Shown here: one piece after another, positions 1 to 7,341 of the stretch | Position numbering within the stretch: position 1 is the stretch's first letter | Layout of the letters: the number at the start of each line of letters is the position of its first letter | Assembly: GCA_910577065.1 (NCBI GenBank) | Contig: CAJTLD010000023.1 | Coordinates: 1-9,279 of the forward strand | DNA: 9,279 nucleotides | Source of the DNA: an uncultured Lachnospiraceae bacterium | Lineage (GTDB): Bacteria > Bacillota > Clostridia > Lachnospirales > Lachnospiraceae | Direction of reading: 5' to 3' | Translations under genes and position numbers: made by a program | The notes under the pieces: generated by a model | Told to the model about the DNA's origin: nothing | The model's database searches: none | What the model saw: the letters and a program-made list of their open reading frames with translations, nothing else

Positions 1-3000
1 TGGAATTTAGCGTTTTTTCCAGCCCCTTTTGCTTTGAATATAGATTTATAAACGCTGAGTTTCTTTCCCGGAACTCTGAAAACGCAGTTCTTTTTGATAT
101 TCCGAAAGGCGTTTGCGCCTACGTTGTTCTTTTTGAGTTTTGTCGTTTTGAACCGTATGGAAGATAACTTTTTGTCGCCGGAAAACGCGCCTTTGCCAAT
201 GTAGGAGAGTTTGGCGGACATACATGAAAATGATGTAAGCGCTTTGCAGCCGTTAAACGCATTGTTTTCAATGCGCACGATATTCTTGCCAAGCGTAATG
301 CTTTTTACTTTTTTATAGTTTTTCAAGGCATTTGCCGCAACGGAGGTTATCTTGTACTGGATTCCCTGGTACGTAACGGTGTCGGGAACCGAAACGGAGG
401 ACGCCTTTTTGTCTGCGGCCTGGCGGTATTCCAACGTGTTGTCGGATTTGAGTTTATAAATGCCGCCGGAAATCGTAACGATCTGGCCTTGGGCCAGTCC
501 GGAAGGACTTGCGCCGTCGGACGGTTTGGGGTCTTTCGGATTATTGTTGACAGGCGGATCCTGCGTGTGGGGCGGATTGGGTTTATCGTCCGAACCGCCT
601 GAGCTTTTGGTAATGGTAAACGTAAGCGTCAGGACGCCCTGGTAGTTCTTGATTCCGGTAACAAGAACGGATGCGGTTCCTGCGTTGATATTGTTCTGGT
701 AGGCTACGGTAAAATCGCGGTTTAAAACCATGCCGTCTATATGGACGTCCGGGCATTTGGGTTTCCCGTTGTACACATAGGAGTTTTGTGAAAGGACAGC
801 CGTTTTTCCGGAGATGGGCTGCGGTGCAATCGGGAAGGAAGTTGTTTCCGTATCCGTATAATTCCCAAGCCCGATCACGGAAACCGACGCGGTTCCGGCA
901 TTGGTATTATCTGCATAAACGACGCGAAAATCCGTTCCTTCGGCCAGCCCGTCTATGGAAACAGCCGGGCATTTGGGGGCGCCGTCATAGGTTAAGCCGG
1001 TTTGTGCAAGCGAAATCGCCATACCTTTTAAAGATTTTGGCAAAATACGGAAGGTTTTGGATGCGGTTCCGTCATAGTTGCCGATTCCGGTTATGTTTAC
1101 CGTGGCCGTTCCGACTGCGGTATTATTGGAATAGGAAACGGTAAAGTCCACATTTTCCGTAAGCTCCGACCGGACGGCAGGTTCTTTGGGCGTGCCGTCG
1201 TAGGTTTGCGCACTGTCTGGCAGCGAAAACATGGCAGAAGAAAAATATGCGCGGTGAATGGTAAACGAAACCCGTATGGTTCCGGTATAATTGCCGGTTC
1301 CCGTAAGTACGGCCGCCGCCTGGCCGGCATTGATATTATTCTCATAAGAAACCGTATAATCGCTGCCCTTTCTTAATCCCGAAATGTAAGGAGAGGGCTC
1401 TTTTGCGCTTCCGTTATAGGTATAATTAAAAGTATCCGGAAGCGTAACTTTTTTGCCCGCTAAGGACTGCGGCGTAATGGTAAAGGTAAGGGTCATAGTT
1501 CCGGTGCAGTTGCCCTTTCCGGTTACGGTAACGGTGGCTGTGCCGGGAACCGTATTGTTGGCATAGTTACAGGAATAGTCGGTTCCAAAAACCAGGCTTC
1601 CTATGGTAACCGCCGGATTCAGGGGGGAGCCGGTATATTCAGCCGTTTCATATTCCAGCCTGCCCTGCATGCCGGAAATATTTTTTGGGGTAATGGTAAA
1701 CGTGGTTGTTTTTATCCCGGTGTAATTGCCGATCCCGGTTACGGTGACCGTGGCGGTTCCCGTCCGGTTGTTGTTTTTATAGGAAACCGTATAATCCGTG
1801 CCGGGTTTTAAGCTGCCCATTGTAACGGAAGGCTCAAGCGGCGTTCCGGTATATTCGGCAGAGGAGTATTCCGTCACAGGGTTGATGGATCCAAAGGAAA
1901 TCGGAAGAATGGTAAACGAATCTTCCAGGGTTCCCGTAAATTCGCCGATTCCGGTTATGATGACACGCGCTGTCCCGGCGTTTGTGTTATCTGCGTAAGC
2001 GACGGTGTAATCTGTATTTTCTTTTAAAGAACCGACCGTAACGACAGGGCAAAGCGCTTCTCCGGTGTAGGAAGCGCGCCTGTAGGATAAGGTCGGCGTC
2101 CAGTAAGAAATGGAAGGCTTTCCGATGGAGTGAAAGGTATAACCGTACAAATCCGCATAATCATAAGCCGTGGATTTGCTGCAGCCGTACACGGTAATGC
2201 TGTCAACGGAAACTATCGCGGTTCCGATTTGGCAGACGGGGTTCGGGATAGTAAGTTCCCGGAAGGCCGGACAGTCGTAAAAGGCATAGTCGCCCAGGCG
2301 TGTTGTGTTCGCCGAAAGCGCGGCGGAAGTTAAAAGAGAACATGCCCGGAACGCATTGTTATCAATCGTAACGACGGACGCCGGAATCCGGATGGAGGAA
2401 AGGCTGCCGCATTCAAAAAACGCATTGGCTCCGATTGCGGCCACGCCGTCCGGAAGGCTGACAGAAGAAAGGCTGCCGCATCCGGCAAACGCATAGCTGT
2501 CAATTGCGGTAACGGCGTCCGGCAAAGAAATCCCCGTCAGCGAACTGCATCCGCGGAACGCATGATCCGGAATCCGTGTGATGCGGGACGGAATATTGAC
2601 GGAAACCAGGCTGCTGCAGTTTCGGAACGCGCCGATTCCGATTGCGGCGACGTTGGTTGGGATATTGACGGAAGTAAGGCTCGTGCAGTCCTTAAACAGG
2701 GAGCCTGAAATTTGGGTTACGCCGTCCGGGATATTGACAGAAGTCAGCCGCGCGCATCCTTCAAACGCGGAATCGTCGATTGCGGTAACGGTATCCGGAA
2801 TACGAAGAGACGTTAAATTGCCGCACTGATAAAACGCCTGCGAGCCGATTTTTAAAAGGTTCGGAGAAAATGAAACCGACTGGAGCGGGCACTTTGAAAA
2901 AGCTTTTCTGCCGATTGTGGTCACGCCGGGCAAATCAATGGAAGTAAGGCCTGAGAAGTAAAAGGCTTCGTCCCCGATTGCAGTTACGGAAGACGGAATT

Positions 3001-3815
3001 TGTATCGTTTTCATGGCGCTGGAATTAAACGCGCCTGTCCCGATACTGGTAATGCCTTCCGGAAGCGTTACGGTTTCCAGGTTCTGAATGTACCAGAACG
3101 CGTAGGCGCCGATGCTTGTAATACCCGGCTCTATCCGGATAGATTTAACGAGGGATTTGTAGCCGTTCCATGGGGCGTACCGGTTGGTTTCCGGATTCCA
3201 GGACTTCATAGTTCCTTCTCCGCGTATCAAAAACAGGCCGGTGTCTTTGGAAATCGTCCATTTTAGGTTTGAATCAACGCCGGGGATGTCATTTAAGTTG
3301 TCGCAGCTGGCAAAAGCCTGTTCCCCGATTGCGGTAACGCTGTCCGGAATGGTGATTTCGCAAAGGCCGCTGTCCAAAAAGGCTTCGTCCCCAATCGACG
3401 CCAAAGCTTTTGGCAGCGTAATGCCGGTTAAATTTAGGCAGGATAAAAAAGCGCCGGAATCAATGCGCGTCACACTTGGCGGTATGGAAACGTCTGTCAG
3501 GTTGTGGCAGTCCCAGAATGCGTAACTGCCTATGCTTGTCGCTCCGACGCCGATTTCGACGCGCTTGATTTTCTGGCGGTGCGCATTCCAGGGGGAATAG
3601 CTGTTCCCGGGTGGATTGTAACCGTACATGGAACCGGTGCCGCTTATGGAAAAAAGCCCGTTCTCATAAAGGACATATTCCATCTGGGCGCCGCATTTGC
3701 CGGACGAGATAACCGTGCTATCCGCCTGCTTTGCCCCAGCGGCGTCAGGCCAGGCCAGGAATAAGACCAGAAACAAAACGGCGGATATGTAAGAAAGAGT
3801 CATTTTGTGTTTCAT
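1..3815 (-). CDS. Large secreted leucine-rich-repeat (LRR_5/BspA-type) and Ig-like repeat surface protein, 3' end cut by window
   Basis: Reading leftward from ATG at 3815 the frame stays open for 1271 codons to the window edge. AGGAGG (3824-3829) lies 8 nt before the start. Residues 1-28 form a signal peptide: Lys at 2 and 4, a hydrophobic core LSYISAVLFLVLFLAW, and an Ala-Gly-Ala cleavage site near 28. Two copies of a module with GLFxIxGxGxM and PWN follow (about 39-90 and 178-230). About 17 LRR_5 repeats with the SIGxxAFxxC signature cover 92-530. Seven Ig-like repeats of 71-73 residues cover about 572-1071. A Pro/Asp/Asn linker spans about 1072-1108, and three to four further LRR_5 repeats end near 1250. 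The last visible residues (KAKGAGKNAKF) resemble the usual end of such proteins, so probably little is missing. No LPXTG or SLH anchor is visible. The protein is probably exported; adhesion or ligand binding is inferred from the family only. Its promoter is divergent from the isc operon promoter. Confidence 0.93.
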   Translation of the reverse strand, partial: MKHKMTLSYISAVLFLVLFLAWPDAAGAKQADSTVISSGKCGAQMEYVLYENGLFSISGTGSMYGYNPPGNSYSPWNAHRQKIKRVEIGVGATSIGSYAFWDCHNLTDVSIPPSVTRIDSGAFLSCLNLTGITLPKALASIGDEAFLDSGLCEITIPDSVTAIGEQAFASCDNLNDIPGVDSNLKWTISKDTGLFLIRGEGTMKSWNPETNRYAPWNGYKSLVKSIRIEPGITSIGAYAFWYIQNLETVTLPEGITSIGTGAFNSSAMKTIQIPSSVTAIGDEAFYFSGLTSIDLPGVTTIGRKAFSKCPLQSVSFSPNLLKIGSQAFYQCGNLTSLRIPDTVTAIDDSAFEGCARLTSVNIPDGVTQISGSLFKDCTSLTSVNIPTNVAAIGIGAFRNCSSLVSVNIPSRITRIPDHAFRGCSSLTGISLPDAVTAIDSYAFAGCGSLSSVSLPDGVAAIGANAFFECGSLSSIRIPASVVTIDNNAFRACSLLTSAALSANTTRLGDYAFYDCPAFRELTIPNPVCQIGTAIVSVDSITVYGCSKSTAYDYADLYGYTFHSIGKPSISYWTPTLSYRRASYTGEALCPVVTVGSLKENTDYTVAYADNTNAGTARVIITGIGEFTGTLEDSFTILPISFGSINPVTEYSSAEYTGTPLEPSVTMGSLKPGTDYTVSYKNNNRTGTATVTVTGIGNYTGIKTTTFTITPKNISGMQGRLEYETAEYTGSPLNPAVTIGSLVFGTDYSCNYANNTVPGTATVTVTGKGNCTGTMTLTFTITPQSLAGKKVTLPDTFNYTYNGSAKEPSPYISGLRKGSDYTVSYENNINAGQAAAVLTGTGNYTGTIRVSFTIHRAYFSSAMFSLPDSAQTYDGTPKEPAVRSELTENVDFTVSYSNNTAVGTATVNITGIGNYDGTASKTFRILPKSLKGMAISLAQTGLTYDGAPKCPAVSIDGLAEGTDFRVVYADNTNAGTASVSVIGLGNYTDTETTSFPIAPQPISGKTAVLSQNSYVYNGKPKCPDVHIDGMVLNRDFTVAYQNNINAGTASVLVTGIKNYQGVLTLTFTITKSSGGSDDKPNPPHTQDPPVNNNPKDPKPSDGASPSGLAQGQIVTISGGIYKLKSDNTLEYRQAADKKASSVSVPDTVTYQGIQYKITSVAANALKNYKKVKSITLGKNIVRIENNAFNGCKALTSFSCMSAKLSYIGKGAFSGDKKLSSIRFKTTKLKKNNVGANAFRNIKKNCVFRVPGKKLSVYKSIFKAKGAGKNAKF
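603..2102 (-). repeat. Seven tandem Ig-like repeats of 71-73 residues
   Basis: Residues about 572-1071 of the surface protein repeat the pattern YxGxPxxPxVxxxxLxxGxDYTVSYxNNxxxGTATVxVTGxGNYTGTxxxxFTI. The first conserved Tyr of each unit is at 583, 655, 727, 800, 872, 943 and 1015, giving spacings of 72, 72, 73, 72, 71 and 72. Such units are common in clostridial secreted proteins and are thought to be beta-sandwich stalk domains. They resemble the YDG/MBG type of Pfam repeat, but that assignment is from memory. The units have diverged. Repeats 1, 6 and 7 carry Cys just before the conserved Pro (589, 949, 1021), and repeat 3 has two others (749, 770), which is odd for an exported Firmicute protein. 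Confidence 0.85.
2166..3542 (-). repeat. Tandem LRR_5 (BspA-type) repeat block
   Basis: This part of the surface protein (residues about 92-550) holds about 17 units of roughly 23 residues with the pattern IPxxVTxIGxxAFxxCxxLxSV. Four units come first, then a gap filled by a second copy of the GLFLIRGEGTM...PWN module (about 178-230), then thirteen more. The block ends in a cap containing ITVYGCSKSTAYDYA and YTFHSIG, which is the usual ending of such solenoids. At DNA level the 69-bp period is visible as recurring near-copies of gatattgacggaagt, so recombination between units could change repeat number. The unit count comes from reading the translation by eye and may be off by one. Confidence 0.88.
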
Positions 3816-3849
3816 GATGCGTTCCTCCTATAGAAAGATATTCGATATC

Positions 3850-3878
3850 AGTATACATGTAAAAAGGCGGATTTGCAA
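3850..3878 (-). promoter_or_regulatory. Promoter of the surface-protein gene
   Basis: On the minus strand TTGCAA (3878-3873) and TATACT (3855-3850) are separated by exactly 17 bp, a good vegetative sigma-70/sigma-A promoter. Transcription would start near 3843, leaving a leader of about 28 nt that carries the AGGAGG site. A 13-bp dyad, GATATTCGATATC (3837-3849), covers the predicted start point and could be an operator or chance. Confidence 0.7.
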
Positions 3879-3897
3879 TGAAAAAGTGGAAAGACTA

Positions 3898-3926
3898 TTG
3901 ACAATGGCCGGGCAGGGCGTTATAAT
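3898..3926 (+). promoter_or_regulatory. Perfect-consensus sigma-A promoter of the isc operon
   Basis: TTGACA (3898-3903) and TATAAT (3921-3926) match the consensus at all twelve positions with an optimal 17-bp spacer. Transcription should start near 3933, about 86 nt before iscS. Its -35 lies 19 bp from the -35 of the divergent surface-protein promoter. A promoter this strong generally needs a repressor, and the palindrome at 3941-3957 is a fitting site. Confidence 0.87.
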
Positions 3927-3940
3927 AAATTTGCATAAAA

Positions 3941-3957
3941 CCTACTATATCAATAGG
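3941..3957 (+). promoter_or_regulatory. Candidate Rrf2-family (IscR/CymR-like) operator
   Basis: CCTACTATATCAATAGG is an imperfect dyad: CCTAyT and ArTAGG mirror each other around a 5-bp AT-rich centre. It sits about +9 to +25 from the predicted isc transcription start, where a bound protein would block RNA polymerase. Rrf2-family repressors (IscR for Fe-S state, CymR for cysteine supply) bind AT-rich dyads of this general form before Fe-S and sulfur genes. No regulator gene is present beside it, so the regulator would act from elsewhere. The dyad is seen; the regulator is inferred. Confidence 0.5.
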
Positions 3958-4018
3958 ATAAAATGGGATTTCACAGTCCGATTGTATCCGTGATTTTATA
4001 TTTTGGAAAGGAACTGTA

Positions 4019-5197
4019 ATGGACAGATTGATTTATTTAGATAATGCCGCCACAACCCCGGTAAAGAAAGTCGTATTAGAGGAGATGCTGCCGTATTTTG
4101 GCGAGGCGTACGCAAATCCTTCGGCGCTGTACCGCTTTGCGGGCGAGGCGACAGACGCGGTAGACAAGGCCAGGGATCAGGCGGCGGCGTTAATCGGCGC
4201 AAAGCCGGAGGAAATTTATTTTACAGGCGGCGGGAGCGAGTCCGATAACTGGGCCATAAAGGCGGCGGCGCAAGCCTATGCGTCGAAAGGGAAGCATATT
4301 ATTACCAGCCGGGTCGAGCACCATGCCGTTTTGCATACCTGCGAATATCTGCAGAAGCAGGGATTTGAAGTGACTTATCTTGGCGTGGATGAAGACGGCA
4401 GGGTTTCCCTGGAAGAATTAAAAGCGGCTATCCGGCCGGATACCATTCTGATATCCGTAATGGCTGCCAACAATGAAATCGGTACAGTCCAGCCGGTTGA
4501 AAAAATCGGGAAAATCGCACGGGACGCGGGCGTTTTGTTTCATACCGACGCCGTACAGGCATACGGGCATATTCCGGTTCATGTGGACGAAATGAATATC
4601 GACATGCTTTCCGCAAGCGGGCACAAGTTAAACGGGCCGAAGGGAACCGGTATTTTGTATATCCGCAAAGGCGTAAAAATCCGTTCTTTTATCCATGGAG
4701 GCGCGCAGGAGCGCAGGCGGAGGGCCGGAACCTTAAATGTGCCCGGAATTGTCGGGTTTGGCAAAGCCGCGCAGCTTGCGCGGGAGACGCTTGCGCAAAG
4801 AGCCGCGGCGCAGGAAAAGCTGCGGGATCATCTGATTCGGCGGACGCTTGCGGAAATTCCGTACGCGAGGTTAAACGGCAGCAGGACGGACAGGCTTCCG
4901 AACAATGCGAATTTCTGCTTCCGGTTTATAGAAGGCGAATCTATGCTGATTTTGCTGGATCAGCTGGGGATATGCGCTTCGAGCGGATCGGCCTGTACCT
5001 CGGGCGCGCTGGATCCGTCGCATGTGCTGCTGGCAATCGGGCTGCCGCATGAGATTGCGCACGGCTCCCTGCGGCTTACACTGTCCGAGGATACGACGGA
5101 GGAAGAGATTGACTATGTGGTGGATGAATTGAAGAAAATCATCGCCAGGCTGCGCGACATGTCCCCGTTGTATGAAGATTTTATAAAAAACCAGTAA
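4019..5197 (+). CDS. iscS: Cysteine desulfurase IscS/NifS
   Basis: This 392-residue PLP enzyme takes sulfur from L-cysteine, releases alanine, and passes the persulfide to the IscU scaffold and other acceptors in the cytoplasm. It begins with YLDNAATTPV, typical of the family. His101 (in EHHAVL), Asp177 and Gln180 (in HTDAVQ) and the PLP-binding Lys203 (in SASGHKLNGPKG) are in place. The sulfur-carrying Cys326 lies in the loop SSGSACTSGALDPSHVL, which marks the group I IscS/NifS type. Length is slightly below E. coli IscS (404). The start has AAAGGA about 7 nt upstream. It is the first gene of the operon, 34 bp before iscU. No iscR precedes it, unlike many clostridial isc operons. Whether it is called IscS or NifS is a naming matter; no nitrogen-fixation genes are visible. 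Confidence 0.96.
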   Translation: MDRLIYLDNAATTPVKKVVLEEMLPYFGEAYANPSALYRFAGEATDAVDKARDQAAALIGAKPEEIYFTGGGSESDNWAIKAAAQAYASKGKHIITSRVEHHAVLHTCEYLQKQGFEVTYLGVDEDGRVSLEELKAAIRPDTILISVMAANNEIGTVQPVEKIGKIARDAGVLFHTDAVQAYGHIPVHVDEMNIDMLSASGHKLNGPKGTGILYIRKGVKIRSFIHGGAQERRRRAGTLNVPGIVGFGKAAQLARETLAQRAAAQEKLRDHLIRRTLAEIPYARLNGSRTDRLPNNANFCFRFIEGESMLILLDQLGICASSGSACTSGALDPSHVLLAIGLPHEIAHGSLRLTLSEDTTEEEIDYVVDELKKIIARLRDMSPLYEDFIKNQ

Positions 5198-5231
5198 AAA
5201 AACGCCTGGATGCAGGAGAAAGAGGTAAACT

Positions 5232-5666
5232 ATGTACAGTGAAAAAGTAATGGATCATTTTAACAATCCCAGGAATGTCGGCGAACTTCAAAATCCGAGC
5301 GGGGTCGGGACAGTCGGGAATGCAAAATGCGGCGACATTATGCGGATTTATTTTGATATAGACGATCAGGGCGTCATACGGGACGCGAAGTTTAAAACCT
5401 TTGGCTGCGGGGCGGCCGTGGCGACAAGCAGTATGGCGACGGAGCTTGTAAAGGGAAAAACGGTCAAACAGGCGCTGTCGGTTACGAATAAAGCGGTTAT
5501 GGAAGCGTTAGACGGCCTGCCGCCGGTTAAGGCGCACTGCTCGCTGCTTGCGGAAGAAGCCATCCATGCGGCTTTGTGGGATTATGCACAGAAAAACGGA
5601 ATTGTAATAGAAGGGTTAAAAAAGCCGGTGGAGGATATTGAGGAGAAAATAGAAGAAGAATATTAA
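5232..5666 (+). CDS. iscU: Fe-S cluster assembly scaffold IscU/NifU N-domain
   Basis: This 144-residue protein is the scaffold on which [2Fe-2S] and [4Fe-4S] clusters are assembled using sulfur from IscS. It opens with MYSEKVMDHFNNPRNVG, the usual IscU start. The cluster ligands are all present: Cys33 and Asp35 in AKCGD, Cys59 in FGCGAA, and His102-Cys103 in LPPVKAHCS. LPPVK (96-100) is the motif that Hsc70-type chaperones recognise in IscU. It is a single-domain scaffold, lacking the ferredoxin and Nfu domains of full-length NifU, but has an acidic C-terminal tail rich in Glu (about 132-144). It lies 34 bp after iscS with AGAGG (5221-5225) before the ATG, so the two are surely cotranscribed. 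Confidence 0.95.
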   Translation: MYSEKVMDHFNNPRNVGELQNPSGVGTVGNAKCGDIMRIYFDIDDQGVIRDAKFKTFGCGAAVATSSMATELVKGKTVKQALSVTNKAVMEALDGLPPVKAHCSLLAEEAIHAALWDYAQKNGIVIEGLKKPVEDIEEKIEEEY

Positions 5667-5706
5667 GACGGCGTTTCGATGAAATCAGAAAAAGGAGGAG
5701 GACAGA

Positions 5707-6447
5707 ATGAAGCGTATATTAGAAGTCTGCGTGGATTCCGTGGAATCTGCGGTTATTGCGGCAAAGGGCGGCGCGGATCGCCTGGAGGTATGTTCGAATC
5801 TGGTCATTGGAGGGACGACGCCGGGCGTAAGTATGTTTCGGCAAATCCGGAAGGCCTGCGATATTGCGCTGCACGTTTTAATCCGGCCGCGGTTTGGGGA
5901 TTTTTTGTATACGGATGCGGAATTTTTGGCCATAGAGGAGGATATCGGCCTGTTTCGCAGTCTGGGTGCGGACGGGGTTGTGGCCGGATGCCTTTTGCCG
6001 GACGGGAACCTGGATAAGGAACGGATGAAGCGGCTTAGGCAGGAAGCGTCCGGGATGCGCCTGACGCTGCACCGGGCGTTTGACGTATGCAAAGATCCGT
6101 TTCGGGCTTTGGAAGAAGCGGTTTTACTGGGGGCGGATACGATTTTAACATCCGGGCAGTCGGAAACCTGCGTAAAAGGGAAAGGGCTCTTAAACGATTT
6201 GATTTTAAAAGCGGACGGCCGGATTGAAATTTTAGTCGGAGGAGGCGTGGACGCGGCGGTAATCCGCGCGCTTTCGGAGGAAATAAATGCGGCGAGTTTT
6301 CATATGTCCGGCAAGAAAACGCTTGGCAGCGAAATGGTTTACCGCAACGATAAGGTGCATATGGGCCTGCCGGGGCTTTCGGAATTTGAAGTTTACCGTA
6401 CGGATTTAGAGAAGATAAAAGAAGCGAAAAGCGCGCTCGATGGATAA
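5707..6447 (+). CDS. cutC: CutC family protein (TIM barrel)
   Basis: The 246-residue product belongs to the CutC family (PF03932), cytoplasmic TIM-barrel proteins. Recognisable motifs are LEVCVDS near the start, GGADRLEVCS (21-30), IRPRFGDF (59-66), LHRAFD (121-126), ILTSG (146-150) and VGGGV (177-181); length is normal. The family is named for copper homeostasis, but in E. coli the copper phenotypes were traced to the MicL small RNA within the cutC gene, so the enzyme function is really unknown. AAGGAGGAGG at about 5692-5701 is a very strong ribosome binding site for the ATG at 5707. The gene is 40 bp after iscU with no terminator between, so it should share the isc transcript. A direct role in Fe-S metabolism is only suggested by position. 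Confidence 0.9.
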   Translation: MKRILEVCVDSVESAVIAAKGGADRLEVCSNLVIGGTTPGVSMFRQIRKACDIALHVLIRPRFGDFLYTDAEFLAIEEDIGLFRSLGADGVVAGCLLPDGNLDKERMKRLRQEASGMRLTLHRAFDVCKDPFRALEEAVLLGADTILTSGQSETCVKGKGLLNDLILKADGRIEILVGGGVDAAVIRALSEEINAASFHMSGKKTLGSEMVYRNDKVHMGLPGLSEFEVYRTDLEKIKEAKSALDG

Positions 6448-6495
6448 GGCTTACATGCTTTCAAAAACGGGCGGCTCAGAAAGGATGCCGGTGGT

Positions 6496-7341
6496 ATGCT
6501 GTATATTTTTACCGCCACGTATTATGAGGCGGACGCATGGATTTCACATTACCGTTTAAAAAAAGATACTGCGGTTTTACGGTTTCAGGTGTTTTACAGC
6601 GAAGAAGCGTCTATCCGCCTTACCGTTACCGGTTGCGGCATGATAAGCGCGGCTGCGGCCGTAAGCGGCGTCTGTACGGCTTTTGCGCCGGGGAAACAGG
6701 ATTTTTTGCTAAACGTGGGGATATGCGCGGGGATTTTAGATGGGAAGGACTGCATGGGGGAATTGTTCCTCTGCCATAAAATTACCGAAACGGCGACCGG
6801 AAGGACGTTTTATCCGGATATGCTCTACCGGCACGGTTTAAAAGAAGCGGGGCTTTTGACCGGGGCAAAGCCGTTTCGGTCAGGTATGCCGGCGGGAGCC
6901 GGCGACTTTTTATACGATATGGAAGCGTCCGCCGTTTACCAGGCGGGCAGTTATTTTTTTGCGCCGCATAAGATGGCGTTTTTAAAGATTGTGTCGGATA
7001 ACGGGGACGCGGGCGCGGTTACGCCAAAGCGTATAAAAGAACTTTGCGCTTTGCATATGGGCGATTTTACGGATTTTGCCGGAAGGCTCCTGGCGATAGG
7101 GCGTACGGAAGGGGATACGGGCGTATTCCGGGACGAGGAGGAAGCCCAAAAGCTGTGCGGCGATATGCACTGTTCGGTTTCTATGGCCTTGGCGGTAAAG
7201 CAGCATATCCGTTATTGTGAACTGGCAGGAGTAGATTATCGGGCGGCTGTCCGGGATTTGTACCGGGAAGGAAAGCTGCCCTGCAGGACAAAAAAAGAGG
7301 GGAAGCGCTGTTTTGAAGAGTTTCAGGCACGATTATTATAA
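6496..7341 (+). CDS. Nucleosidase of the MTA/SAH nucleosidase / PNP superfamily with C-terminal extension
   Basis: The first 200 or so of 281 residues look like a purine nucleosidase of the MTAN/MqnB (futalosine hydrolase) kind. Glu11 in FTATYYEAD sits where MTAN has its N-terminal catalytic Glu. VTGCGMISAAAAV (44-56) matches the GxGKxNAA strand. LLNVGICAG (71-79) matches NxGxAGG. YDMEASAVYQAG (140-151) carries the ribose-binding Met-Glu pair, and IVSDNGD (165-171) carries the catalytic Asp168. Members cleave adenine or a similar base from MTA, SAH, 5'-deoxyadenosine or futalosine; which one applies here cannot be told. The last ~70 residues (from about 211, Cys- and charge-rich) exceed the usual ~230-residue MTAN. 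The start at 6496 has AAGGA 10 nt upstream. The 3' end overlaps the next gene by 29 bp, so translation is probably coupled. Confidence 0.8.
   Translation: MLYIFTATYYEADAWISHYRLKKDTAVLRFQVFYSEEASIRLTVTGCGMISAAAAVSGVCTAFAPGKQDFLLNVGICAGILDGKDCMGELFLCHKITETATGRTFYPDMLYRHGLKEAGLLTGAKPFRSGMPAGAGDFLYDMEASAVYQAGSYFFAPHKMAFLKIVSDNGDAGAVTPKRIKELCALHMGDFTDFAGRLLAIGRTEGDTGVFRDEEEAQKLCGDMHCSVSMALAVKQHIRYCELAGVDYRAAVRDLYREGKLPCRTKKEGKRCFEEFQARLL

Noticed and set aside
788..1144. Open frame on the plus strand opposite the Ig-like repeats
   Set aside because: It is antisense to the long surface-protein frame, has an Arg/Trp-rich unnatural composition and no family motif.
2200..3540. Regularly spaced similar DNA segments suggesting a CRISPR array
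   Set aside because: The repeats are imperfect, contiguous and in frame, and encode LRR_5 units with no unique spacers.
2130..3764. Several plus-strand open frames with a repeating protein pattern
   Set aside because: They are reverse-strand shadows of the LRR repeats; their periodicity comes from the 69-bp repeat unit.
3805..3993. Plus-strand 62-codon open frame across the divergent promoter region
   Set aside because: It has no ribosome binding site and overlaps both promoters and the operator.
3927..4018. Riboswitch or T-box in the iscS leader
   Set aside because: The leader is only about 86 nt, AT-rich, and shows no conserved riboswitch or T-box elements apart from the operator-like dyad.
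5685..6092. Minus-strand 135-codon open frame opposite cutC
   Set aside because: It is a shadow of the well-conserved cutC frame, Arg/Ser/Pro-rich and without a recognisable domain.
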